The position numbers were made by a program, and so were the translations under genes. Shown piece by piece: positions 21,741 through 32,854 of a DNA stretch of 64,000 nt (within the stretch, counting starts at the first letter, position 1; the number at the start of each line of letters is the position of its first letter). This stretch comes from Trachythela sp. YZ-2020. Lineage: Eukaryota; Cnidaria; Anthozoa; Malacalcyonacea; Clavulariidae. The stretch is taken from NCBI GenBank assembly GCA_016169945.1, contig JADLSH010000334.1, positions 170,784 to 234,783 of the forward strand. Reading direction: 5' to 3'. Below the pieces are notes generated by a model that searched no databases, had not been told where the DNA came from, and was given only the letters and a program-made list of their open reading frames with translations.

Positions 21741-22860
21741 GTTACGGTTTGGCAGGCAAGACGCCGGTGAAGACGCCTGCACCGCGGCACGTCACACACA
21801 TGCACATATCGACAAAACCAGCGTGAACTAATGCAACGCCCACTATTCGACGAACGACAGATAGCTGAGCCAAAACGTGCCTCTGAACTCTCTGGAGGGT
21901 ACTGGGATGCAGAGGACGGAAATACCCGATGTACAGCCGACGTATGGAAATTACACAACTCCACCTGCATAGTGGACCAATCAGTAATATGGCGAGCCGC
22001 CACATCCCGTCTAAAAGCCTCGTCGTAGTTAAGCCAGGTCACCCCCTCCCCCGAACTGTGAGAACGTACGAAGGATTAATAGCTCATACCTCACGAGGTC
22101 GACTGCTCGGGAAGGACAGTACGATACTAGCACTAGCTTGTAAATAGCAAACGCTTGGACCCATTGGATGTGGTCCGTGGGGCGACGAGGTGGCTTCGGG
22201 ATCTGGGACACCACCACCCTGCCATCCAAGGAAATGATAGAGCCTGACAGGAGGGATCCGTTGGTTTCGCCAACAGGGAAGCCAAATCTAGAAATTGGCC
22301 AGGCGTAATAGCCACCACCGTCTTATAAGGTATGGGCAAAAACCCTGGGCCCACAACAAAAGACTATAGGAATGGTGGAACACTGACTGACATACCTTGA
22401 GGTGGAACCCGCCCTGGTCGAGACAGCAAGGTACCAGGTTGTTGCATCAAATGCGTGGGTGGTGGCATCAAATGAGTGGGTAGTTGCATCACGCTAGCTG
22501 GGTGCTGCCCACAGGAGGCCACACGGAATGACTGGCTACTGCAGGAGTCTGTTGCACAGCCAACGCCTGCTGACGGATGGGATTTAGCGCGGCTGGCGTG
22601 GAGTCGGGGACTGGACCGACAAAGCAAGATGGCGCCCGAGGCAGCGTAGTCTGTGTAGATAAAAAATTCGAAACTATACCCAACGGTGAGATGGCATGTA
22701 TGCCATTGAGGGACTACTCGGCACCGAGGCAAAATTCGGAGTAGAAACCGGCGCTAAAGACGACCAAACCGCCGTCGAACCGGTCGAAAACGACCCCGAT
22801 GTTGAGACGCTAGGCACGGATGCGCTATTAAGTGAGCTATTAGCCTAGCTAACTCGTGGT
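21741..22860 (-). pseudogene. GC-richer gag-like segment
   Basis: Base composition is clearly richer in G+C than the surroundings. On the minus strand, 22042 leftward reads MTWLNYDEAFRRDVAARHITDW, then a possible CCCH-type cluster (CRYVHVCDVPRCRRLHRRLAC). Upstream, at 22732-22364, lies a His/Pro/Ser-rich low-complexity ORF. I associate this combination with gag-like proteins of tyrosine-recombinase (DIRS-type) retroelements in cnidarians, but no RT or recombinase is attached, so that is tentative. The left side is fused directly to the non-LTR element. Confidence 0.4.
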
Positions 22861-22969
22861 CTATTGCCACTCTACCAGGCAACAGTTAGCATTTTTGGCG
22901 CCTAGATTATGGGTTATTTTATACATTAAACTTGCTACAAACTACAAACTACTGAGTTCTGCGTTCACT

Positions 22970-23128
22970 CAAGGATGACCATCTTCATTTTTATGACCCA
23001 TGATAACTCTAGCAGCCCTATTTTGTAATCTTTGGAGACGATCAGAAAGTGTAATACCAATAGTGTCCCAAACTTCGCAGCAATAATCAAAATGCGGTAA
23101 AATAAGTGCATTGTAAGCACATCTATTA
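22970..23128 (-). pseudogene. Short RT thumb fragment of another non-LTR element
   Basis: The minus strand translates to LILPHFDYCCEVWDTIG followed by LSDRLQRLQNRAARVIMG, the thumb region after the RT palm, comparable to QPHFDYCCSVWDG...LQNRAVRVI in the copies at 16.5 and 18.4 kb. It is only about 50 residues, preceded by an att microsatellite at about 23124-23140. Confidence 0.8.
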
Positions 23129-23263
23129 TTATTATTATTATTTCAATTTATTTGATAACGGTGACCCTTCAGAGTCAGTGCTACTTTTCAAGGGGCCCTT
23201 CATTATCCTTAGCAGTGTCAATATAGTTTTTCCTAAGGTGCCTTAATATTGTTCTTCTCTTTT

Positions 23264-23518
23264 TTACTCTGTCTGTGTGTTTTTTGCGGACAGTGTGATT
23301 CTTGCTTTGTCACAGTCTTCGGAACCTTTACAAGTGAAGTATCCAGGGGTTATGTCCAAATCGCTAAATATTTTGATAAAGGAAATGTCCCCATCATTAA
23401 ACTTCAACACAGCTAAACCAGTTGCAAGGGCAACGGTTTCCTGCTCTACATAAGTAGATTTTGGACATCTGTCCCAGATACGGCCGTTCAAGCATTCGTT
23501 CACATTTTGGGTCAAGCC
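23264..23518 (-). pseudogene. 3' part of the split Mutator-domain transposase
   Basis: Starts in the middle of a conserved motif: GLTQNVNECLNGRIWDRC, then PKSTYVEQETVALATG, ending SAKNTQTE at 23264. This matches the C-terminal third of the transposase at 3588 (KTQNQNESFNAMIWNRVPKE). The sequence 5' of codons GLT is missing here and found at 33744-35138: the 9.3-kb transposon sits between, and its 9-bp duplication (ggtcaagcc, 23510-23518 and 32843-32851) covers codons G-L-T. The two pieces are therefore one disrupted gene. The putative catalytic glutamate is in QNVNE, right after the insertion point. Confidence 0.85.
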
Positions 23519-23610
23519 AAAGGAGGATTATTCAGCTATCCCATAATGCAACAGTTTGAAACATATTATCGACGAACGGAAATGCAAATTTTATTTGCGC
23601 GGCGTCTGTC

Positions 23611-24729
23611 ATGGACGTAAGAGAACATATGGCGGACGTGTTTACAGCTAATCAGTGCCTATATGTTCATTGTTTAGACCTTGAAGTTGAGAGAATTCTT
23701 CATTTAAAATCTGTCCCATGTATAGAACTTTACATGGTCATGGCACACGTTAGTTTTCCTGAGAAATTAAGCGAACGCCTTGCTGTTTTGTTCTTACACA
23801 GCGAAGAGAACGTCTCGAAATTGCGCGAACAACATTCACCAGCTATTATAGAAGTAAAGTCAAGCTGCGTTCACACAGTAAGTGTATTATTTACCTCAAT
23901 TTCTTCTTCTACATTCAAATTTCATAAATAATGCTTATTCTTTTTAAAGATTGAAAACGAAGGACCAGATGAAGGCTGTACAATTATGCTTGTATTTACA
24001 TTTGATGTAATGGTCAATAATTCAATTGCCGCGCAAGTATTGCCTCCTAGAATGCCTTCGAGCGAGGAAGACGATATAGTCTCCATGCCCTTTCTGAAGT
24101 TGGATTCGTGCAAGTGCAACTGTACATCGTTTCCCGAACTTTCTGATGTTTTGCTGGAAGAAGGTAAACGAAATGCTTGCGATGTAAGCAACGAAGCCAA
24201 GGCCATGGAGGCAGCCAACATGGCCGAAGATGCAAGTGCAACAGCAATTCTGTCAGCAAATAACATATCTGCTTCTGAGGCAAACTCGACTGATTGTTAT
24301 CCGGAATCAGAGGTTTCATATTCTGAGACTTTTACCTTAAAGGGGAGTAGTTTCCACAAAGATTTTCAGAGGGTACTTCGAAGCTGCAAACAGATGCTTT
24401 TAGAAAATATTCCAGTTGAGCTCAAATTGTGCAACGAACCTGTGAATGTCAACGATGAGAATGCAATTGTTGCTAAGGCAAAAGTAAATGGAAATTTTTC
24501 ATCTATTGGATATGTTCCAGGGAAAAAGCTAAAGAAAATTGAATCCGCAGTAAACAACAATGAAATTACAAACATTGCATTAACTACAGTGCAATACACA
24601 TTTATATGGGGAGCTGGGGAACACAAGTATATTCCTCAAATAACAATTACAAAGAATGGAAAATGGCTTCAAGATGACAAAAGATACAAATATAATAAAC
24701 TTTTTGATAAAATAATGTTACAAGTGTGA
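23611..24729 (+). CDS. HIRAN-like domain protein of the 9.3-kb transposon
   Basis: Two exons: 23611-23877 and 23950-24729, joined in phase 0 by an intron with donor gtaagtg and acceptor ttttaaag; 348 residues. The N-terminal part (MDVREHMADVFTANQ..., a Cys/Leu-rich segment) is unrecognised. The middle has an acidic stretch (SSEEDD) and a CKCNC cluster. The C-terminal about 130 residues resemble a HIRAN domain: FTLKGSSFHKDFQ, then VELKLCNEPVNVNDENAIVA, IGYVPGKKLKKI. HIRAN domains, known from HLTF/Rad5 helicases, bind DNA ends. The reading frame is intact, the only large intact one in this element. Start chosen as the first ATG, 92 bp from the TIR. A role in recognising transposon or target ends is inference. 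Confidence 0.65.
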
Positions 24730-25894
24730 GGGGACACTTAGACAACTTTGTTAAACCAGAACAATGGTCAAGAAACCATACTGCAGTATGTTTTTTATAT
24801 TACTTTTTTATATCAGTGGGTCAACTGAAAATAGCCTGCTCGTATTTTAAATAGTACATAATAAATGTAAAATACCCAACCTCCACTCTGAATTGCAAAT
24901 GGCACACCCTGGGACATGCCCTGCAGCAGCCCACTGGGTGACATAATACAGGAATGTAAACTAATTATCCAACCAACCTATTTAACCCATTAGCTGGCAA
25001 TGCACCCTACTTCAGTATTTGGCTCTGTCCAATGCCAGAAAATTTCATTTGACAGTGGTAGGGTACTGTCAGTAAATGGGTTAGCAAAACTATCTGCTAG
25101 TGTCTCTTGTTAACCCATTACTAGGTATTTAGCTGGTATTGTGCCTCATTGCACCTTTCTGAAGTGTTTTGCTCTGTCAGTCACCAGATGATTTTACTAT
25201 TCAGTGGTAGGGACATACCAGTAAATGGGTTAACCAAAAACCAAGGATAAAATACTGTTGGCCATCTTGTTTTGGCACCCTAAACCAACCACAGAGCTGA
25301 GCAATTTGGCAACTATCAAGAATATTTATGTCACAGATGTTAATACCTAAGAATATAGACACAATGTTTTGCTTGAAATGTTGAGATATTTTTTTATGTA
25401 CATACACCCATAACGAAGAATTGAAAACTCATTAAACCCACACCACATGAGTCTAGTTAGATAAGCAAATCCTAAACCATCCCCCATAGATCAAGCCAGA
25501 AAACATTCTGAAGAAGACTCGAGCACCAAGTTGAAAGCTCAATAGAAAACAATTTAATCCGGAGAACTTAAAATAAACACAATATGCCTGGATTACAAAT
25601 CTTTAAATAAATATATATATATATATATATATACGTGTAGGTTTAGGTCTACGAAACGCAAAGAGTGCTCGACAACATATAGTTAGAGCAAATTATAGAT
25701 TTTCGCTTACCTCAAAACTTGTCTGCAACAGGCTGTTTCATCTGTAAAAGAATCATCAGGCAGTTGATTCTGCCTGATGATTCTGCCTGATGATTCTTTT
25801 ACAGATGAAACAGCCTGTTGCAGACAAGTTTTGAGGTAAGCGAAAATCTATATATATATATATATATATATAAATATAAAATCTCGAACCATAG
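24730..25894. other. Spacer between convergent genes, with a foldback
   Basis: No coding signal. Contains repeated phrases of the type cagtggtaggg...agtaaatgggtta (about 25051-25082 and 25202-25232), an AT microsatellite and a hairpin element at 25697-25852. Polyadenylation of both convergent genes would fall here (aataaa near 24860). Confidence 0.5.
25697..25852. mobile_element. Foldback hairpin, arms about 65 bp
   Basis: The arm agattttcgcttacctcaaa...aatcatcaggcag is followed, after about 20 bp, by its near-perfect reverse complement ending tttgaggtaagcgaaaatct. AT dinucleotide runs flank it on both sides. Likely a small foldback insertion inside the larger transposon. Confidence 0.8.
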
Positions 25895-28800
25895 TTAATC
25901 GGTCAGTGTTAGATGGGTTGGGATTGGTGGCATTCCCATCTCTGGTTTGTGCAGCCTCTGCCGTATGGTCCCCTTGTTTCGAATAGGCAGCATTGCTCGT
26001 CCAGGCACCAGAATGGAGTTGTCTTCCCGGTGATTAATTCGGAGCTTGTGAAGACGTGGTTGGTGTTCTTTGCTTGCGTTTGACTTTTCTGAGATGACAT
26101 CAAATGATGGCATTTCAGCTTCCCTGTATCTTTCATTTATTGTATAATAATAAAATGGAAGATCAGATGACATCCGTTTGGTAAATTCCCTAATGAAAAA
26201 AGAAAGCATTTATATCCTGCATGACACAGGGTATAGCATATTTTAAGACATTACACTAGGATGCAACTAAAAGTAAGACCCAAAGTTATTACATTATGTA
26301 AAAGACAGGCCCATACAGTGATGGGTAAATTCTTGTCAGCAGCAGACCAGTTTATACACCCTTTTCATAAATGGCTGCCGATTAAAAATTCTTTTATGTG
26401 CATATAAATTGGCCCAACTAGCCTCGTATTCATGTTAAGATTTCAAAGGAATTTCTACCCAGAAACGAGGCTAGTTGGGCCAATTTATATGCACATAAAA
26501 GAATTTTTAATCGGCAGCCATTTATGAAAAAGGTGTATAGGGCTGGTTCGTCCATGGCACACCAATCCCTTGGTAAGGGCAGACTGAGTGTGTCGTCAGT
26601 TATATAGATAGCTTACCTCACAATTTGTGGCCAAAATTCCTTAAACTGCTTGAGTGAGAAGACATTTCCAATGTAGCGGTGGGTCAAACTGAAAAGGTTT
26701 CCAAGTCATCTGTTCCCCAGCCCGTGGATGCTCTGGATAGCCAATAGCCTCGTTCTCACATCTGCGAAGTTCTTGACTTTCAATATTTGTGGTTATTTCA
26801 ATCACTGTCTCCTGGAGAATCCACAGATGTTGTCTATTGGCCTGTAATACGGTTAAAAATGTCAGTGGCGTTTGGGAAATTTAAAGCAGGATGAACAGGT
26901 TCATTTTCGCCAATAATTGGGTTAATATAGTATATGCATGGTATACCAATTATGGACAAAGGTTTACTCCAGGATTCAATGTTATTTTAACAGTAGATAC
27001 CCTACCCTACCCTACGCTCCACTCTACCCTACCCTACCCATTTTTCCCAGTTTATAAATATCTTTGAAAACACAGGGCAATTTTAAATATTTACCTGTTA
27101 ATGTCAATCGTGGAGAAATCATAACAACTCTTGTGCCAAGGCATCCACTCATCCAAGATGTATTGCAGCATCAAATGATTATATTTGCACCGTTTAAGTT
27201 GACTGATACCTCTGCCATCGGTTGCCTCATGCCAGTTTGCTATAACCTCAACGTGTTTGGCTTCTCTTTCATGCCCATGCCTTCTTAGTGATTCAACCAC
27301 GTGATAGGAAAGAAGCCGTTCCGCATCTACAAGGGACTGCTTTCGTTTGCCAATCAAAGCAGCGTGTGTAAGGCCACTTTTGGGATCTAATAGTGCAGCG
27401 TCAAATGCTTCATAATTTAGGCTATTATACTTTCCTTCCCGAACACTTTTAGCAGCTCGCCTAAATAAGTGGTTGTGATCACTACGGTCATGCCTTGGAG
27501 TCCCCATAATTGGATCTATTTCTGGCACGTACAAAAATGTTGAGAAGTCAACATTTTCCTTCTTCAGCTCTTCTATCTTCTCCCTGTATAGATATGTTGC
27601 TACAATTGAACGCAGCATGTCCAGATAGGACTCGGGATTGTTTCTTCGGAAAGGATAAGGAGTATGACCTGCTGGAACAAAGTTTTGTCTGATGATGGTA
27701 ATTGCAGTTTCCAATTCTATTCCTGCATCTGTTGTCATTATGTCAATCTCCTCAATGACATCGAGAGGAATGGCAGTAATAGGAAGTGGAACAACAGGTG
27801 TACCATCGTCCAGATCTAAAAGAGAAATTGTTCAGGAATTGGAACAGGTCACAAGGCGTTAAAAAACATAGTGTACATAATTATATCATAAAAAAACAGA
27901 TGACATCAGAGCTCTTTACAAAAATCAAAATGCAAATAAGGCAATGTTACACGGAACAACTTTTAGTATGCTTGTAATGACAATTTGCAATGCAAATGTG
28001 GTTACATGAAATTTGATTAGTTGGGAACCTCAGGACAATTTACAGTACATTGCAAGTTGCCTTACAAGTTTTCCATGTAACATCGTCTTAACACCAACTG
28101 GCATTGGGAAATAGAGTACAAATTGTAAGTTAGAATGCTACGCGGCAATTCATACTTTGAAAATACATGTATGTACGAGTATCATCTCTAAAATGAACGC
28201 ATTATTTTGTAGGAATGTACCTTTAAAACACGGATCTTAGAACATGGACATAGTTAATATATGGCTGGTTGTCCAAAAGCTGGTTAGCTTAATCATAGGT
28301 TAACGTAAAAGTCAAAGCAAGCTTACCAACATCTTGTTTATCAACTTCGAGATATTTTTGTAGAAATCTTGTCCGGATCATCAGAAGTTCTATTTTCCAA
28401 AGTTTTGAAATGAACAGACGTGCAGAAATACTCGAACCAAGAAAGTGGGTTAAATTTTGACAAGGGTTAGGGCTAATCCAGCTTTGAACAACCGACACCT
28501 GTATACATGTAGGAAAAACACAAATATTATGATACCTGACTTTGCCAAAAGACATCCTTCAAGTTTCTTCTTTGACATATTTCTTGCCTGTTGTCGGGCA
28601 TCATGTATAAGCTGCCACACATGCAAAGCTCTTGATTCCCTTTAGTTCGCAATGAACAAAATTCACCATCTGTTACAGTACCTAAATGCAATAAAACAAA
28701 ACGGCTATTATAAAGCATTAACTATTTGAAACATGCAAATTTCCTTCAAAGTAGAAGTAAGGTTAAATGTTAACCCACCTCTGCACCTTCTTAACTTCTT

Positions 28801-31800
28801 AAAGTGCCTATGGCTATTCAATAAAATCTCACTCCAGATTTTTATGGTAATGTGTTGTGAAGGTTAGGGACAAAGATCATTTCACCATAGCCCGTATGGC
28901 AAGATCCCCTAACTTGTTACTGTACACCACATAAAATACATTACTACAGAGCAATCAAGTTAAACAGTGACAAGCTAACAATAATACCTGCAAGGGTCAT
29001 ATCGCGCTTTTTCATTTCCCTCTTTAGATCCTGGTTGAACTTCCTCACATCGTTGTCTTTGAGTGTAATACATGGAATATATCGAACAGGAAGAGCATAA
29101 GGTTTACTTGATCTCCTTTCATCTGACAACATTGTAACAACAACATGGGTGGCACTGGTTCGTTTCTTCTTGTACAAATTCCTAAGGTATTGCGAACGAT
29201 GTGATGCAAGGGTATTAACATTGCTTCTCATAGGCTTTGTGATGGTTGAGCCTGAAATTGATGACACAGCAGTCTGAAAGTTAAGTGCAAGTTGCTGGCT
29301 CTGTTGAAGCAGAGTCTGGTACTCAACAACTTCCCAGTTTCTGTCCTTTAAAGTAGCCTCGGGGCAGTTGCCTTGCTTGACTTTTTCCTCAAAGAGTTTC
29401 TTTGCTGTTTTGAAGCCATCGCTAAGGAAATTAGTTTCCACCTGAAAATCAGATATGGTTTTCTTGATAATCTCTTCTATCTTTGGCTGGGGAACAATAG
29501 GAGTTCTCAGAAGTTCCATTTTGCGTTCATGTCAACGTATTCATCCCTTAGTTCCTTTAGCTTGCCATCATCATAATCTACGTCACCGTTCCAAACCTTC
29601 TTTTGTGACTCCATTATTCCTGCTCTTACATCTGTACCATCAAGTTTAATCCAGAAACGACCATTGCAATTTACTGACTTCAACTCATCAATGGCTGCAA
29701 CCTGTGTAACATTAAGTATAAGAAATGAACATTGTATAATTTTATATACTTGCCCTGTGCTTTTCAGATGAGATGCATTCAATTAGCTACTTGAATAACT
29801 CGTTTAGATGCACGTAGCTACTTGAATAACTCACTTAGATGCAAGGATGCTTTATTTACCTGTATTGCTTGAGTCGGAGTATATTCTGATTTTTTATTTT
29901 GTCTCCACTGACTGCTGTAGCTTGAGCATGCCACATTAACTTTTGCCTAATAAAATAATCAGCATCTACATGTAGTAACAGTTTTACTGCCAGTTCATTC
30001 AAATAATGAGCTAATGATGAATGATCATAAATTTCCAATACCAGCAGTCAAACACTTACAGTATAGGACTGCTGGTATTTTATCATTTCCGTGGTCGCTC
30101 TCTAGCCTCTGGGTGCTCACACACACTGAGGATAGACCCTGGATATCAGGTTGCTCAAACAGATAGCTCAGATTGTATAACCACCAATTGTAATTAATCT
30201 ATCAAATAAATGTGGTTTATAATTTTACTCAACTAAAACTTGATAACAATTTATTGAGAATTAGCTAGGAAAACAAAAAAATCATCTAAGTAATAAAATC
30301 ACAACTCATACCATTTTAGGATCCTTTGTGACATCCTTTCCTCCACCACTCCATAAAGGACCAGCAAAAAGACGCTTGAAGCGGCTGGGAAACTCAGTTT
30401 CCATTGTTTCACGCCACAACCTGAAGTCCTCAGGCTCTTTAACCTACACAAGAGAAATACATGTATAGATCAATATGTATTTAATCAATCTAATTACTTA
30501 CCATATATATCCTAAGGGATCAGTGGACAATGTATCAGACTAGTGTACAGTGCCCAGTGGAAAATCCTTTCTACCAGCAATTTCTACCTGTAGACCATAG
30601 TTTTACACCTTTTACACCATAGTTTTAAAATATTCTACACCTACCTGCATAACATTTGTTGCAGTGAAAAACTCCAACTGGTATTCTATTAATCCAAATG
30701 GCATTCTATTCAGTGGTATTAATGGTGTTCCATTTTCTCCAACAATGCACTGTGACCATTTATAGACAAGGTTGTGTTTTTTTGCATCCTGCAAAACTTT
30801 CATTGCTTCAATGGATAAATTGACAAAATTAGAACAGTTACCGATAAGACCAACTGAATGATATAGATCAGAAAACAACTTATCCAAAATAGCAATCTTA
30901 ATTTCCTTTCCAAGTGCAGAAAACATTGGCAGTGTAACACGTTCCACATCTTTCAGATTTGATAATTGGATCTTTAGTAAGACTTCTGACAGAACATTAA
31001 CAAGCATGTTGGGATGCAGGAGTCCAAGGCCTTCTTTAACCACATCTTCAAGCTGCTCGTGTAAGCTTGCTCAAACGTGAGACAAGAAATGTTGGGGTAT
31101 TTAGCATACTTGTCGGTGTTTCTGAGTTCTCATTCAGAAAATCTCCATCCAGGATGGTGTCAATGGTCAATCCATACCCTTTTTCAGCTTCTTCAATTGT
31201 CTTAAATTTTGGCCTTAAAATGTTGACAACTCTTTGACGAACAGAGCGCTCTAACAAATTACAGAGTAAGCTACATATTAACAAATTTATTTGTGAAAAC
31301 AGGGAAAGTGATGTCGGTTTTGGTTCTGACTGTTGAACAGTTGGTGATTACCAATGTAAAACTGTTGCATAACTTTCTCGTTCAATGGTTATTGAGAATC
31401 GGTTGGTGTCAGGTTGTGGAACCAACACAGCACTCAATAAACACTGAATTTTCCTCAATTAATCGACCTTGTGTACTATATCAACTGTCACTCTTATGGT
31501 TAATTATCAGTTTATCACTATTTCTTATTGCTTTCAATCTCATCGCCATAGTTTCTACTAAGCTGTGGCAATCTTACCAGTTCGCTTTTCTGATGAAGCA
31601 GTTTCCTGTACATATTTTGCCGCTTTATGCCAATATTGATGAGATGCTTTCATTGCAGGCCAGACAATATCGGTAGGTTGTTCATCTTTGTGCAACGATA
31701 CAAACTGAACAAGTGCTTTGTCCTCTCTTGTGGTCCAAGGAATACGCTGGCTCTTTGGTCCTTCATTGCCTGTCTGATGAGACTGTGAGGGTGCTAAAGG

Positions 31801-32282
31801 CGACTTGTTTTCCTGTCACAGATTTAAAAATGATCATGTATATTAGCCTCAAGATTTATCATTATCTATGGTCTTTATTCCTATAAAGTGTACTGTGTAG
31901 CATGCTGTAATGACAAATAGTTAAATATAGATCCCTTTTATGTTTAATTAATACATATTGCTGGCAGTGCCATTTCGCCCATTTGTGATTCACTATAAAT
32001 CACTGGACACTGGTATGACAAATTATGCATATATCACATAAAAACATTGACGAAGTCTTGGGAAGTTTCTTGCCTGTATTATACTTTTGTGTGCCAAAAA
32101 TGTAAATAAAACAAGGGCTTCAAGTTTAATTAATAAATTACCTGTAGTTGGGAGGAGTGATAATCCAACCTTCTCGATGCTTTTATTATTTTTATACTGT
32201 CCTCAAGATTATCGATTGAAACCAGTGGTCGCTTTCTGTTTGCACAGGCTCCAAAACTGTCTTTAACGTTCTCTGTTGACAT
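25895..32282 (-). CDS. Multi-exon Myb/SANT-like protein of the 9.3-kb transposon (candidate transposase)
   Basis: Exons found by GT-AG and phase continuity: 32142-32282, 31578-31812, 30645-31250, 30312-30443, 29860-29946, 28988-29701, 28536-28681 (acceptor uncertain), 28327-28389, 27095-27815, 26617-26833, 25895-26189. Roughly 1,100 residues. Exon 2 encodes a Myb/SANT-like helix bundle (IPWTTREDKALVQFVSLHK, IVWPAMKASHQYW). Exon 6 has GRFWIKLDGTDVRAGIMES and VWNGDVDYDDGK. The 27-kb exon carries TTDAGIELETAI, IANWHEATDGRGISQLKRC, LDEWMPWHKSCYDFSTID. The last two exons carry TDDLE, FSLKQFKEFWPQIV and DLPFYYYTINERYREAEMPSFD, ending TLTD. The last blocks look like a family I associate with expansion in cnidarians, with no function I can name. 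Frameshifts in exons 3, 6, 7 and two in exon 10. DNA binding via SANT and many conserved acids make a transposase plausible but unproven. Confidence 0.7.
26353..26539. mobile_element. Long perfect hairpin in an intron
   Basis: About 75-bp arms (tatacacc...cataaatggctgccgatt... to gcctcgt, and the reverse complement from acgaggct to ggtgtata) with a loop of about 36 bp. It lies in the intron between the last two exons of the Myb/SANT-like gene, so it would fold in the pre-mRNA. Arms are almost identical, suggesting a young foldback insertion. Confidence 0.85.
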
Positions 32283-32629
32283 TTTACCTTCCTTTCAAAC
32301 TACATTTTCCTTCTTTAAAGTTTTATTTTGTCAACCCTATATTTTTGTTTGCCAGCTTCATGAATTTGTGTGCGATATTCCAACTTTTGGCATCAAAATT
32401 ATGAGGGCTATACATCGCTGAGTAATGGGGACCTTTGGGGACCTTTGGTATCAAACAGGAGGAAAATTACCATAGAAACGATTGATTTCATCATAATACC
32501 CAAGAAACCTTCGAAAAATCCGTATCCATCCATACAAGTACCATATCCACACGTTGTGTCGCCTAGCGAAGCCTGCTTGATTATTAATCGGTCGGTAAAC
32601 AATGATAAAATTCGTTGTTTATTTAAATT

Positions 32630-32770
32630 CTAATTAACTTTTTGCATAGAAAGTAATCGAGAATAAATAAAACCTGTATGAATTGGTGAATATGTTGTGA
32701 TGAGTGTCCCTCGTTGATTCAATATATTGGCCTGAAGATCGTGTAAATACCCCGCGAAATTTTCTGCCAT
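32630..32770 (-). CDS. Short ORF near the right transposon end
   Basis: A 46-residue ORF starting MAENFAGYLHDLQANILNQ, 72 bp inside the right TIR on the same strand as the multi-exon gene. A candidate donor (cag|gtttta near 32671) could make it an alternative upstream exon of that gene. Equally it may be chance. No motif recognised. Confidence 0.25.
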   Translation of the reverse strand: MAENFAGYLHDLQANILNQRGTLITTYSPIHTGFIYSRLLSMQKVN

Positions 32771-32854
32771 TTTCTGAAAACCGGAAGTCGCTCGCCGAAA
32801 GAAAGCGCGAGGCATATAGGGATAGCTGAATAATCCTCCTTTGGTCAAGCCATG

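Larger units (their letters stand above)
23519..32842. mobile_element. 9.3-kb DNA transposon with two convergent genes, 9-bp TSD
   Basis: Both ends begin aaaggaggattattca reading inward; the TIR is identical for 24 bp and then diverges. Flanking duplication ggtcaagcc is exact at 23510-23518 and 32843-32851. Excising the element (and the adjacent hAT) joins the two halves of a Mutator-domain transposase gene in frame at its conserved HG-LT-QNVNE motif. This independently confirms the boundaries. A HIRAN-like gene starts 92 bp inside the left end on the plus strand; a multi-exon Myb/SANT-like gene begins about 560 bp inside the right end on the minus strand; they converge at 24.7-25.9 kb. The layout recalls MuDR, but the proteins are not MURA-like as far as I can see. 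Superfamily unassigned. Confidence 0.88.

Noticed and set aside
27000..27041. ctaccctaccctac tract as a telomere-like array
   Set aside because: Only about 40 bp, irregular and in an intron; a simple-sequence expansion is enough.
29772..29842. Repeated tagctacttgaataactc as a regulatory array
   Set aside because: Only two copies within an intron; simple local duplication.
31293..31676. 127-codon plus-strand ORF
   Set aside because: Opposite to an exon and intron of the Myb/SANT-like gene, whose splice phases are coherent; hydrophobic chance ORF.
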